From contig NZ_CP022098.1 in NCBI RefSeq assembly GCF_002305875.1, positions 4,340,001 through 4,404,000 of the forward strand: a stretch of DNA of 64,000 nt. The letters are read 5' to 3'. The stretch comes from Cystobacter fuscus (GTDB lineage: Bacteria > Myxococcota > Myxococcia > Myxococcales > Myxococcaceae). Shown piece by piece: positions 1-7,907 of this stretch. How positions within the stretch are numbered: the first letter of the stretch is position 1; each line of letters begins with the position of its first letter. The position numbers and the translations under genes were made by a program. The notes below the pieces were generated by a model. It did not search any database, was not told where the DNA came from, and saw nothing but the letters and a program-made list of their open reading frames with translations.

Positions 1-60
1 GCGGAGATCGACTACCTGGTGGACTTCATCGCCCAGAGCAAGCGCGGCCTGACGCGCTGA
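1..60 (+). CDS. lpxA: UDP-N-acetylglucosamine acyltransferase LpxA, C-terminal end only
   Basis: Only the last 19 codons and the TGA stop lie inside the window. The peptide ends in FIAQSKRGLTR, which resembles the conserved LpxA C-terminus (E. coli ends in FFARSTRGLIR). LpxA is the cytoplasmic trimeric acyltransferase that starts lipid A synthesis. The next gene, lpxI, begins 8 bases after this stop, and lpxA-lpxI adjacency is a common arrangement in bacteria that use LpxI, which supports the call. Too little is present to judge activity. Confidence 0.75.
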   Translation, partial: AEIDYLVDFIAQSKRGLTR

Positions 61-68
61 CGCCCACC

Positions 69-872
69 TTGGAACGCATTGGCCTCATCGCGGGCAACGG
101 CCGTCTGCCCTTCCTCTTCGCCAGCGCGGCCCGGGCCCAGGGCCTGGAGGTGGTGGCGGTCGCCCACCGGGGCGAGACGGATCCGGCGCTGGCCTCCGAG
201 GTCGCCTCCCTGACGTGGGTGCGGCTGGGGCAGATGGACCGCATCCTGCGCGCCTTCCGCGACGCGGGCGTCACCCGGGCGGCGATGGCCGGGGGCATCG
301 GCCGGGTGCGCGCCTTCACCGAGGCCCGGCCGGACCTGGGCGCGGTGCGCATCCTCTCGCGCCTGCGCAGCGTGCGCGATGACGCCTTGTTGCGCGCGGT
401 GGCCGACTACTTCGAGTCCCACGGCGTCACCATCGTGGCGCCCACGGACTGGTTGGCACAGGCCCTCTGTCCCGCGGGGCACCTCGCCGGACCCGCCCTG
501 AGCGCGGTCCAGGAAAAGGACGTGGCGCTGGGGCGCGAGGTGGCCACGCTGCTCGGACAGGCCGACGTGGGCCAGACGGTGGTGGTGCGCCAGGGCCACG
601 TGCTGGCGCTCGAGGCGGTGGAAGGCACCGACGAGGCCATCCGCCGGGGCGCGAAGTACGGCGGTACGGGCGCCGTGGTGGTCAAGCGCTGCAAGCCCGG
701 GCAGGACCTGCGCTTCGATCTGCCCGCCGTCGGCCCCCGCACCCTGGACGTCATGAAGGAAGTGGGTGCCACCGTGCTGGCGTTGGAGGTGGGGAAGACG
801 GTGCTGCTGGACGCACCTGAGCTCTTCCGGAAGGCCGACACCGTGGGCATCTCCCTGGTGGGCGTGCCCTGA
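69..872 (+). CDS. lpxI: UDP-2,3-diacylglucosamine pyrophosphatase LpxI (DUF1009)
   Basis: The 267-residue product has the usual length of LpxI, which hydrolyses UDP-2,3-diacylglucosamine to lipid X and UMP in lipid A synthesis. The N-terminus reads GLIAGNGRLPFLFA, close to the family pattern GLIAGSGxLP. A second block around MAGGIGRVRAF and a C-terminal block (KPGQDLRFDLPAVGP, then LALEVGKTVLLD) also match the family. The start is TTG at position 69; the first in-frame ATG lies well downstream and would delete the conserved N-terminus. The gene follows lpxA by 8 bases and is probably co-transcribed with it. LpxI replaces the unrelated LpxH of E. coli. Confidence 0.93.
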   Translation: MERIGLIAGNGRLPFLFASAARAQGLEVVAVAHRGETDPALASEVASLTWVRLGQMDRILRAFRDAGVTRAAMAGGIGRVRAFTEARPDLGAVRILSRLRSVRDDALLRAVADYFESHGVTIVAPTDWLAQALCPAGHLAGPALSAVQEKDVALGREVATLLGQADVGQTVVVRQGHVLALEAVEGTDEAIRRGAKYGGTGAVVVKRCKPGQDLRFDLPAVGPRTLDVMKEVGATVLALEVGKTVLLDAPELFRKADTVGISLVGVP

Positions 873-1098
873 GGGGCTGGCTGGCCGCTCGCTCCCGGAG
901 AGAGTCGGGGAGTGGATGGTCGCTCGTTTCGGGGTAGGGAATGTTCGAGCCCGAAGGATCTGTTACGAACATCACCGCCGCGAAGGAGCCGGATTCGCGT
1001 TGCACGGCACCCGGGTGCTCACCAGGGTGCCTTCCTCTCGAAGTCCCTCCGTCTTCCGCCGCGATGGCGGACGGTGCCGCCCCAAGGAGAACCCACGG

Positions 1099-1545
1099 AT
1101 GAAGCGACTCGTGCTCCCCGCCCTGCTCGCCCTTGCCTCCCCTGGTTGCATGCACGCGCCCGCGCCCGCCCCCGCGGCCCCCGAAAACGAGGCGACCAAG
1201 TGCGAACTCGTCCAGACCCTGGTGCGCGAGCAGCTCCCGCAGCAGATCCTCTCCGGCCTGGAGGCCGACGGGCATGACGGGCCCACCCAGGTGCTCGTCT
1301 TCGTCCAGGACGCCGACGAGAACGTGCTCGAGCGCCTGTTCTCGGGAGAGCCCTCGTGTGGGGGTCCCAACTTCAAGGTGGTTCGGGAGATTACCCGCGA
1401 GGCGCTGGTGCTCTTCCTCCAGCGCCAGGGCGAGGGCTACGTCTATGACGCGCAGCGCGCGGGCCCCAACCGGATGTCGCTGGGCGGCAAGGCCAAGGGC
1501 GCGGTGATGAAGCGCTCGGGCGTCTGGGCGGCATCCAGCATCTGA
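1099..1545 (+). CDS. small hypothetical lipoprotein
   Basis: The 148-residue product starts MKRLVLPALLALASPGC, a lipoprotein signal with Cys at the end of ASPGC, followed by an Ala/Pro stretch typical of the linker after lipidation. The start ATG at 1099 is preceded by AAGGAGA at a good distance. An upstream in-frame extension back to 766 lacks such a site and would bury the signal peptide. I recognise no domain. The mature part has two Cys residues (in TKCEL and SCGG) that might pair. The last 103 bases overlap tail-to-tail with the reverse marC-like gene, which is unusual; either the overlap is real or one of the two C-termini is disturbed. Confidence 0.65.
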   Translation: MKRLVLPALLALASPGCMHAPAPAPAAPENEATKCELVQTLVREQLPQQILSGLEADGHDGPTQVLVFVQDADENVLERLFSGEPSCGGPNFKVVREITREALVLFLQRQGEGYVYDAQRAGPNRMSLGGKAKGAVMKRSGVWAASSI

Positions 1546-2189
1546 GACACCGTGGGGTGCTCGCGCAGCAGATCCTTGCCGCCATCCGCGATGAACTGCA
1601 CCGCGATGGCCGCGAGGATGAGCCCCATGACGCGCTCGAGGATGGCCACGCCGGACTGGCGCAGCACGCGCTGCACGAGGCTGGCGGCGCGCAGCACGAA
1701 GTAGCTCGTCACGAAGGTGATCAAGATGGCCAGCAGCACGGGCACGGCCGTCACGAGCCGATCCCCGCCGCGGGCCATGAGCACCACGGCGGTGGCGATG
1801 GCGCCGGGACCCGCCAGCAGCGGCATCGCCAGGGGGACCAGTGCCACGTCCTCCTTCACCATGCCTTCCTGGGTCTCGGACGGGGTGGTGCGCGTCTCGG
1901 AGGGGCGCGCCCGGAGCATGTCCAGCGCGGTGATGAGCAGCAGGATGCCGCCGGCCACCCGGAAGGCGCCCAGCGACACGCCGAACACCTTGAAGATGAC
2001 GCCGCCAAAGAGGGCGAAGAAGAGCATCAGCGCGCACGCCACGATGCACGCGCGCCGCGCCGTGCTGCGGATCTTCTCCTCCGAGTCCCCCGCGGTCATC
2101 GAGAGGAAGATGGGCACCAGGCCCACCGGATCGACGACGAAGAGCATCGCGGGCAGCGCCACGATGAACAGCGAGAACTGTTCGGACAT
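1443..2189 (-). CDS. MarC family integral membrane protein
   Basis: The 248-residue product has about six hydrophobic segments and MarC/UPF0056 family blocks: an N-terminal FIVALPAMLFVVDPVGLVPIF, a central PLAMPLLAGPGAIATAVVL and a C-terminal ILERVMGLILAAIAVQFIADG. Family function is uncertain despite the historical name (multiple antibiotic resistance). Translation from the ATG at 2189 is preceded by GAGGGCG. The family core ends near residue 215; roughly 35 extra hydrophilic residues follow, and these are the part that overlaps the forward lipoprotein gene. It is the last gene of a reverse unit with the mannosyltransferase-like gene (8-base gap) and lpxB. Confidence 0.85.
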   Translation of the reverse strand: MSEQFSLFIVALPAMLFVVDPVGLVPIFLSMTAGDSEEKIRSTARRACIVACALMLFFALFGGVIFKVFGVSLGAFRVAGGILLLITALDMLRARPSETRTTPSETQEGMVKEDVALVPLAMPLLAGPGAIATAVVLMARGGDRLVTAVPVLLAILITFVTSYFVLRAASLVQRVLRQSGVAILERVMGLILAAIAVQFIADGGKDLLREHPTVSQMLDAAQTPERFITAPLALPPSDIRLGPARCAS

Positions 2190-2197
2190 GCGCCCTC

Positions 2198-2902
2198 CTA
2201 CACCGTGAGGCGCAGCTTCCACACCATCGTCAGCGCCTCGACGAAGATGCGCCGGCTCATCTTGGACTGCCCGACCCGGCGATCCTCGAAGACGATGGGC
2301 ACTTCCTTCACCGTGAAGCCCCCCTTGAGGGCGCGGTAGGTGAGCTCGATCTGAAAGGCGTAGCCGGTGCTCTGCACGGCGTTCAGATCGATGGACTCGA
2401 GCACCCGGCGGTGGAAGCACTTGAAGCCGCCGGTGAGATCTCGGATGTCCACCCCGAGGATGCTCCGCGCGTAGAGCGAACCGCCCTGGCTGATGAGCTG
2501 CCGGCCCACGCCCCAGTTGATGGTGCCGCCGCCGTGCACGTAGCGCGAGCCCAGCACCAGGTCCACGCCGGACCGGGCCGTGTCCAGGATCATGGGCAGG
2601 TAGCGCGGATCGTGGCTGAAGTCCGCGTCCATCTCCAGGATGTACGTGTAGCCCCAGTCGAGCGCCTGCCGGAAGGCATGGAGGTAGGCGCGCCCCAGTC
2701 CCTGCTTCTTCTCGCGGTGGAGCACGCGGATGCGCGGCTCCTTCGCCGCCAGCTCGTCGGCCAGCTTCCCCGTGCCATCCGGGGAGTTGTCGTCGACGAC
2801 GAGGATGTCCACCCGCGGCTCGGCCGCCAACACCGCGCGGGTGATGGGCTCGAGATTATCCCGCTCGTTGTAGGTAGGGATGCAGACCAGCGCTGGATTC
2901 AT
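2198..2902 (-). CDS. polyprenol-phosphate mannosyltransferase-like GT2 glycosyltransferase
   Basis: The 234-residue protein is a soluble GT2 enzyme resembling dolichyl-/polyprenyl-phosphate mannose synthase (DPM1). It opens with VCIPTYNERDNLEPI, has the nucleotide-binding VVDDNSPDGTG, and the metal-site block MDADFSHDP followed by GSRYVHGG. The ending DRRVGQSKMSRRIF is also typical of the DPM1 family. No membrane segment is present, as in short DPM1 forms. The start at 2902 gives the family N-terminus; a second in-frame ATG at 2917 would add five residues. It is placed between lpxB and the marC-like gene and probably supplies polyprenyl-linked sugar for envelope glycans; the donor sugar cannot be read from sequence. 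Confidence 0.88.
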   Translation of the reverse strand: MNPALVCIPTYNERDNLEPITRAVLAAEPRVDILVVDDNSPDGTGKLADELAAKEPRIRVLHREKKQGLGRAYLHAFRQALDWGYTYILEMDADFSHDPRYLPMILDTARSGVDLVLGSRYVHGGGTINWGVGRQLISQGGSLYARSILGVDIRDLTGGFKCFHRRVLESIDLNAVQSTGYAFQIELTYRALKGGFTVKEVPIVFEDRRVGQSKMSRRIFVEALTMVWKLRLTV

Positions 2903-2939
2903 CGCTCGGCGGGACATAGCAGAGCGCTCGGGCGCGCTC

Positions 2940-4091
2940 CTAGACTTTCGCCGCGGGCAGCAACTCCAGCACCGACTCGGCGGCGCGCTCGGCGGCCCCG
3001 GACTCACCCAGGCGCGTGCGCACCTCTTCCAGCCCCCGGAGCATCTCGTCGCGCGGCGCGCCCGGCACCCACAGGCGGCGGATCTCCCCGGCGATGCGCT
3101 CGGGCGTCATGTCTCCCTGGAGCAGCTCGGGCACCACCCGGCGGTTGGCCAGCAGGTTGACGAGCGCCACGTGTGCCACCTTCAGCATCATCCGGCCCAC
3201 GAGGTAGGTGAGCAGCGACACGCGGTAGACCACCACCAGGGGCCGCTGCATCAGTCCCGCCTCCAGCGCCGCCGTTCCCGAGGCGACAATGGCCGCGTCG
3301 CTGGCGCCCACCACCTCGGGGGCCCGGCCCTCCACGAGGATGGGTTGCACGCCGCTGCCCTCGAAGCGCGAGAGGATCTCCTCGCGGGCGATCGTGGGCG
3401 CCACGGGGACCACCACCTGGAGGCCGGGACGCTCGGCGGCCAGTGTCCTCGCCGCGCCCACCAGGGTGGGGAGGATGCGGCGGATCTCGCTCATGCGGCT
3501 GCCGGGCAACAGCGCCAGGGTGGGGGCCTCGGAGGGGAGGCCGAGCTTCTGGCGGAAGGTGAGGGCACTGGCGGGGGCGGGCACCTGCTCCACCACGGGG
3601 CTGCCCACGTAGCGCGCGGCGACGCCGGCTTCCCGGTAGAAGTCCTCCTCGAAGGGGAGGATGCAGAGCATGCGGTCCACGAGCCGGGCGATCGTCTTCA
3701 CCCGGCCCCGGCGCCAGGCCCAGATCATCGGCGACACGTAGTAGGCCACCGGGATGCCCAGCTTCTTGAGCCGCGCGGCGAGCCGGAGGTTGAAGTCGGG
3801 GATGTCCACGAGGATGGCGCAGGCGGGGCGGCGCTCGGCGGCGGCCCGCGCCAGGCCCCTCATCACCTGGAGGATGCGCGGAATCTTGGGCAGCACCTCG
3901 GTGATGCCCATGACGTTGACTTCATGGGCGCCGTAGAGCAGCTCCACGCCCTGGGCGGCGAGGCGCGAGCCTCCCATGCCGAAGAAGGACAGGTCCGGGC
4001 GGCGCGCGCGCAGGGCGGCGACGAGTTCGGAGGCGTGGGCGTCACCGGACGCCTCGCCGGCCACGACGAGAATCTGGGGGGCGGAGGACAA
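2940..4091 (-). CDS. lpxB: lipid-A-disaccharide synthase LpxB
   Basis: The 383-residue product is a full-length LpxB (GT19), the membrane-peripheral enzyme that joins lipid X and UDP-2,3-diacylglucosamine into the lipid A disaccharide. Visible signatures are AGEASGD at residues 11-17, DIPDFNLRLA, YYVSPMIWAWRRGR, LLPGSRMSEI and ASGTAALEAGL, all family hallmarks. It is the first gene of the reverse unit lpxB - mannosyltransferase - marC-like, with 37 bases to the next gene. It diverges from the pseudo-receiver gene across about 154 bases that must hold both promoters. Its substrate lipid X is made by the nearby LpxI. Confidence 0.95.
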   Translation of the reverse strand: MSSAPQILVVAGEASGDAHASELVAALRARRPDLSFFGMGGSRLAAQGVELLYGAHEVNVMGITEVLPKIPRILQVMRGLARAAAERRPACAILVDIPDFNLRLAARLKKLGIPVAYYVSPMIWAWRRGRVKTIARLVDRMLCILPFEEDFYREAGVAARYVGSPVVEQVPAPASALTFRQKLGLPSEAPTLALLPGSRMSEIRRILPTLVGAARTLAAERPGLQVVVPVAPTIAREEILSRFEGSGVQPILVEGRAPEVVGASDAAIVASGTAALEAGLMQRPLVVVYRVSLLTYLVGRMMLKVAHVALVNLLANRRVVPELLQGDMTPERIAGEIRRLWVPGAPRDEMLRGLEEVRTRLGESGAAERAAESVLELLPAAKV

Positions 4092-4245
4092 GGGGCGCGC
4101 ATCCTACCCGATGCGCCAGACCCGGCCAGGGTGTGCTTGCTTCCGTGGGGGGCGGCCGAGCAGTCCGTTGGCGGTGGAACGGGTGGACGGCGGGGGCGAG
4201 AGCAGCCTGCTGCGGCGCGGGCCGAGTGTGTACACTGGCGGGCCC

Positions 4246-6129
4246 GTGAAGAAGCTTCTGCTGGTCGAGAACCATCCCCCCACCCGTGAGCATCTCACCG
4301 GGGTCCTGTCTCAAGCCGGCTATTCCGTGAGGGCCGTGGGCGAGCCCGGCTCGGCGATGGAGCATTTCGTCGCCGACAATCCCTCACTGGTGGTGATGTC
4401 CGTGGACGTGCCGCGACTGGATGGCGCGCACGTGGGCCACCTCATCCGCAGCTACAGCCTGGGGGCGCGCGTGCCCATCGTGGCCATCGACAAGGGCCAT
4501 CTGGGCCGGGCCCGCGGCGTGGCCTCCCTGGTGGACCTGAAGGTGAACGCCTACGTGGCCGACCCGCTCAAGCCTGGTGAGCTGGTGGGCAAGCTCCAGG
4601 CGCTGGCGACCGCCATGGAGCAGAACGCCACCCCGCTCAAGGGCGTGCTGGGGATGCTGGTGCGCCCGGCGGTGCTCAGTGGGGATCTCAAGGGGTTTCC
4701 CCTGCCGGCGATGCTGGTGTCGCTCTACCGCCTGCGCCGCGATGGCGTGCTGGTGGTGGCGCACCGGGATCTGACGCGGCGGGTCTTCTTCGCCCAGGGC
4801 AGCGCGGTGAACTACGACTCCAGCGCGCGGCAGGACGCGCTGCCCAGCTACCTGCTGCAGCGCCAGGTGCTGACCGAGGCGCAGGCGGAGCGGGTGGTGC
4901 AGGCGCTGGGCTCGGGCCTGCGCATTGGCGCGGCGCTCAACGAGGCCGGGGTGGAGGCCGCGGGCGAGGAGCTGTTGCAGCTCTTGCGCGAGTACACGAT
5001 GGACCGGGTCGCCCAGGTCATCGGCATGCGCGAGGGGCGCTACGCCTTCTATCCCGGCGATGACTTCCAGAGCGAGGTGGCCACGGTGGAGACGCCCGCG
5101 CTGGCGCCCATCCTGGACGGAGCGCGCCGGGCCATGCCGCTCAAGACGCTGGCCGCGCCCCTGCGCGCGCACCAGTCGGAGTTTCCCGTGCGCACGCCCG
5201 ACTTCGGCAGGGATCTGGGCGCGCTGGGGCTGAACACGGAGGACCTGAAGATCGCCATGCAGATGAACGGGCGCATCCCGCTGAGGGATCTGCTCGCGCA
5301 TGGGCGGGGCGACTTGCGGCGGGGCTACTCGCTGTTGTGGTTCCTGCGGCTGGTGGGCGGGGTGGACTTCTCGCCCACGCCCGTGGCCCAGGGGCCCGGC
5401 GAGGTGATGGTGGTGCCGGACGTCATCGCCCCACGCAAGCGCAAGCCGCTGCCGGCGGACGTGGCGGCCAACCTGCGCGAGGGCGCGGTGCGCATCATCA
5501 CCGGCAGCTACTTCCGCTGTCTGGGGCTGGAGATCGCCGCGGACAGCGAGGCGGTGGAGCGCTCCTATCACGAGCTCGCCATGCGCTTTCACCCGGACAG
5601 CTACGCCGAGTACGACACCTCGGAGATGAAGGACCTGCTGGACTCGGTGCAGGAGAAGCTGTCGGCGGCGTACCGGGTGCTGTCGGTGCCGGACAAGCGC
5701 AAGGCGTACCTGCAGTACCTCGTGTCCCGCATGGACGTGGGCCGCTCCACCACGGTGAACGTGGACGCCGAGCTGATGCTGCGGCGGGGAGAAGCGGCGC
5801 TCAAGCGCAAGCAGTACCGCTCGGCGCTCATCCAGTTCGAGGAGGCGGTGGGGCTCAACCCCCAGGAGCCCGAGTACTACTCGTACCTGGCGTGGGCCAC
5901 CTTCCTGGCGGGCACGGGGCCCAAGGAGGACCGCGCCCGGGCCGCGCAGAAGGTGCTGCGCAAGGCGCTCACGCTCAATCCGTACCTCGAGCGGGCCCTC
6001 ATCATCTCGGCCATCATCGACAGTGAGATGAACGATGCGTCGGGCGCGCGCAAGAAGCTGCTCAAGGTGCTCGAACTCAACCCCAACTCCCAGCTCGCGA
6101 AGGCCGCGCTGCGCAAAGTAGGCCGGTGA
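4246..6129 (+). CDS. pseudo-receiver / DUF4388 (PATAN) / J-domain / TPR protein
   Basis: The 627-residue protein starts at a GTG at 4246. Residues 1-120 form a CheY-like receiver, but the phospho-acceptor Asp position holds Ser52 (SVDVP, normally DxxxP), the acidic pair is reduced to E8-N9, and the switch Thr/Ser is an Asp (AID). Residues about 130-390 look like a DUF4388/PATAN region (starting LKGVLGMLV and GDLKGFPLPAML), common in myxobacterial two-component proteins. A J domain follows with HPD at 449-451, then a TPR region to the end. The architecture suggests a phosphorylation-independent scaffold recruiting DnaK. The stop overlaps the start of the MsbA-like gene (TGATG), so the two are translationally coupled. 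Confidence 0.85.
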   Translation: MKKLLLVENHPPTREHLTGVLSQAGYSVRAVGEPGSAMEHFVADNPSLVVMSVDVPRLDGAHVGHLIRSYSLGARVPIVAIDKGHLGRARGVASLVDLKVNAYVADPLKPGELVGKLQALATAMEQNATPLKGVLGMLVRPAVLSGDLKGFPLPAMLVSLYRLRRDGVLVVAHRDLTRRVFFAQGSAVNYDSSARQDALPSYLLQRQVLTEAQAERVVQALGSGLRIGAALNEAGVEAAGEELLQLLREYTMDRVAQVIGMREGRYAFYPGDDFQSEVATVETPALAPILDGARRAMPLKTLAAPLRAHQSEFPVRTPDFGRDLGALGLNTEDLKIAMQMNGRIPLRDLLAHGRGDLRRGYSLLWFLRLVGGVDFSPTPVAQGPGEVMVVPDVIAPRKRKPLPADVAANLREGAVRIITGSYFRCLGLEIAADSEAVERSYHELAMRFHPDSYAEYDTSEMKDLLDSVQEKLSAAYRVLSVPDKRKAYLQYLVSRMDVGRSTTVNVDAELMLRRGEAALKRKQYRSALIQFEEAVGLNPQEPEYYSYLAWATFLAGTGPKEDRARAAQKVLRKALTLNPYLERALIISAIIDSEMNDASGARKKLLKVLELNPNSQLAKAALRKVGR

Positions 6130-7907
6130 TGCACAAGTCGTTGTGGCGGTTGTTGGGGTACGCCCGTCCTCATGCGGCGGTGCTGGGCGCGGCGTTCGTG
6201 TGCATGGCGGTGCTGGGACTGTGCACGGGGGCGTACGCGTACCTGCTGGGCCCCGCGCTGCGCTTCCTGTTGTCGGGTGGCGAGCGGGGCTTTGGCGGCG
6301 AGCAGTCCGTGCCGTGGCTGGCGGACCTGCCGCGCGAGGCCGCGCTCTGGGGCTTCCCCGTGGTGGTGGTGACCGTGGGGCTCATCAAGGGCGTGGCGTA
6401 CCTGGGGCAGTTCTACTTCATGGGTCTCTTCGCCCAGAAGACGGTGGCGGACCTGCGGCGGGAGCTGTTCGTGCGCCTCACCTCGCTGTCGCCCGCGCAG
6501 CTCGCGCGCGAGCGGATGGGGGATCTGCTCAGCCGCTTCTCCGCGGACGTACAGGCGGTGGAGGCGGCGGCCATGTACACCGTGGGCTCCTACCTGCGCG
6601 ACTCGTTGCAGATCGTGGTGCTCGCCGGGGTGGCGCTGTCGCTCAGTCCGCTGCTGGGTGGGTTGATGCTGTGCGTGCTTCCCCTGGCGGCGCTGCCGGC
6701 CTCGAGGCTGACGCGCAAGGCGCTGCGGGGCACGCGTGAGGGACAGTTGCAACTGGGGCACCTCGCGGGCCAGCTCCAGGAGGGACTGGGCGGCATGCGC
6801 ACCATCCAGGCCTTCAACGGGCAGGCGGCGGAGCTGGAGCGCTTCTCGTCGCACGCGCGCTCGCATGAGGAGGCCATGGTGCGGGCCGCGTGGGCGCGGG
6901 GTGGAGTGCCGGGGGTGATGGAGGTGCTGGCGGCGGCGGCGCTCGCGGGCGCCCTGGCCTACGCGGCGGCCACGCATGCCATGGAGCCCGCGTCGCTCTT
7001 GTCGTTCCTCACGGCGGTGGTGCTCGTGTACCAGCCCGTGAAGGACCTGGGCCGGGTGACGCAGTTCGCGATGCAGGCGGGCGCGGCGGGCGAGCGGCTC
7101 TTCGCGCTGTTGGACTTGCGGCACCCGGTGGAGGACGCGCCCGGGGCCACCGAGGCGCCGGTCCTGGAGCACGGCCTCGTGTTGGAGGGCGTGGGCTTCT
7201 CCTATGGAGAGCGGCGGGCCTTGAATGGGCTGACGGTGGAGCTGCCCGTGGGACAGGTGGTGGCGCTGGTGGGGCCGAGCGGGGGCGGCAAGAGCACCAT
7301 CACCCAGTTGCTGCTGCGCTTCGAGCGCCCGAGCGAGGGCCGGCTGCTGCTCGACGGGGTGGACGCGGACCGTTACACGGCGGAGAGCGTGCGGGCGAGG
7401 TTCGCGCTGGTGACGCAGGAGCCGCTGCTCTTCTCGGGGAGCGTGAGGGAGAACCTGTGCCTGGCGCGGCCGGACGCGACGCGCGAGGAGCTGGAGGCGG
7501 CGGCCCGGGTGGCCAACGCGCATGAGTTCATCCAGGCACTGCCCGAGGGCTATGACACGCGGGTGGGCGAGCGGGGCGCGAAGTTGAGCGGAGGGCAGCG
7601 GCAGCGGCTGTGCATCGCGCGGGCGGTGTTGTCGCGGGCGCCGGTGCTGGTGCTGGACGAGGCGACGAGCAGCCTGGATCCCGAGAGCGAGCGCGAGGTG
7701 CAGGCGGCGCTCGCGCGGGTGTTGCCGGGGCGCACGGCGCTGGTGATTGCCCATCGGCTGTCGACGGTGGTGAACGCGGATCGCATCTGCGTGGTGGAGG
7801 CGGGGCGGGTGGTGGAGCAGGGACGCCACGAGGAGTTGCTGGTGCGGGGAGGCCCCTACGCGGCGTTGTGGGCGTTGCAGGCGGGGGCCGAGCGGGGCGC
7901 GGCATGA
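6129..7907 (+). CDS. msbA: lipid A exporter-like ABC transporter (MsbA type)
   Basis: The 592-residue protein is an ABC exporter half-transporter: a membrane domain of about six segments (residues 1-310) fused to an ATPase domain. The ATPase has Walker A GPSGGGKST (residues 382-390), a Q-loop VTQEPLLFSG, signature LSGGQRQRL, Walker B VLVLDEATSSLD and the H-loop IAHRLST, so it should be active. Length and neighbours (waaA-like, lpxK) point to MsbA, which flips lipid A-core across the inner membrane, but other lipid exporters look alike. ATG at 6129 overlaps the previous stop; a GTG three bases earlier is also possible. Its stop overlaps the next start (ATGA). Confidence 0.88.
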   Translation: MHKSLWRLLGYARPHAAVLGAAFVCMAVLGLCTGAYAYLLGPALRFLLSGGERGFGGEQSVPWLADLPREAALWGFPVVVVTVGLIKGVAYLGQFYFMGLFAQKTVADLRRELFVRLTSLSPAQLARERMGDLLSRFSADVQAVEAAAMYTVGSYLRDSLQIVVLAGVALSLSPLLGGLMLCVLPLAALPASRLTRKALRGTREGQLQLGHLAGQLQEGLGGMRTIQAFNGQAAELERFSSHARSHEEAMVRAAWARGGVPGVMEVLAAAALAGALAYAAATHAMEPASLLSFLTAVVLVYQPVKDLGRVTQFAMQAGAAGERLFALLDLRHPVEDAPGATEAPVLEHGLVLEGVGFSYGERRALNGLTVELPVGQVVALVGPSGGGKSTITQLLLRFERPSEGRLLLDGVDADRYTAESVRARFALVTQEPLLFSGSVRENLCLARPDATREELEAAARVANAHEFIQALPEGYDTRVGERGAKLSGGQRQRLCIARAVLSRAPVLVLDEATSSLDPESEREVQAALARVLPGRTALVIAHRLSTVVNADRICVVEAGRVVEQGRHEELLVRGGPYAALWALQAGAERGAA

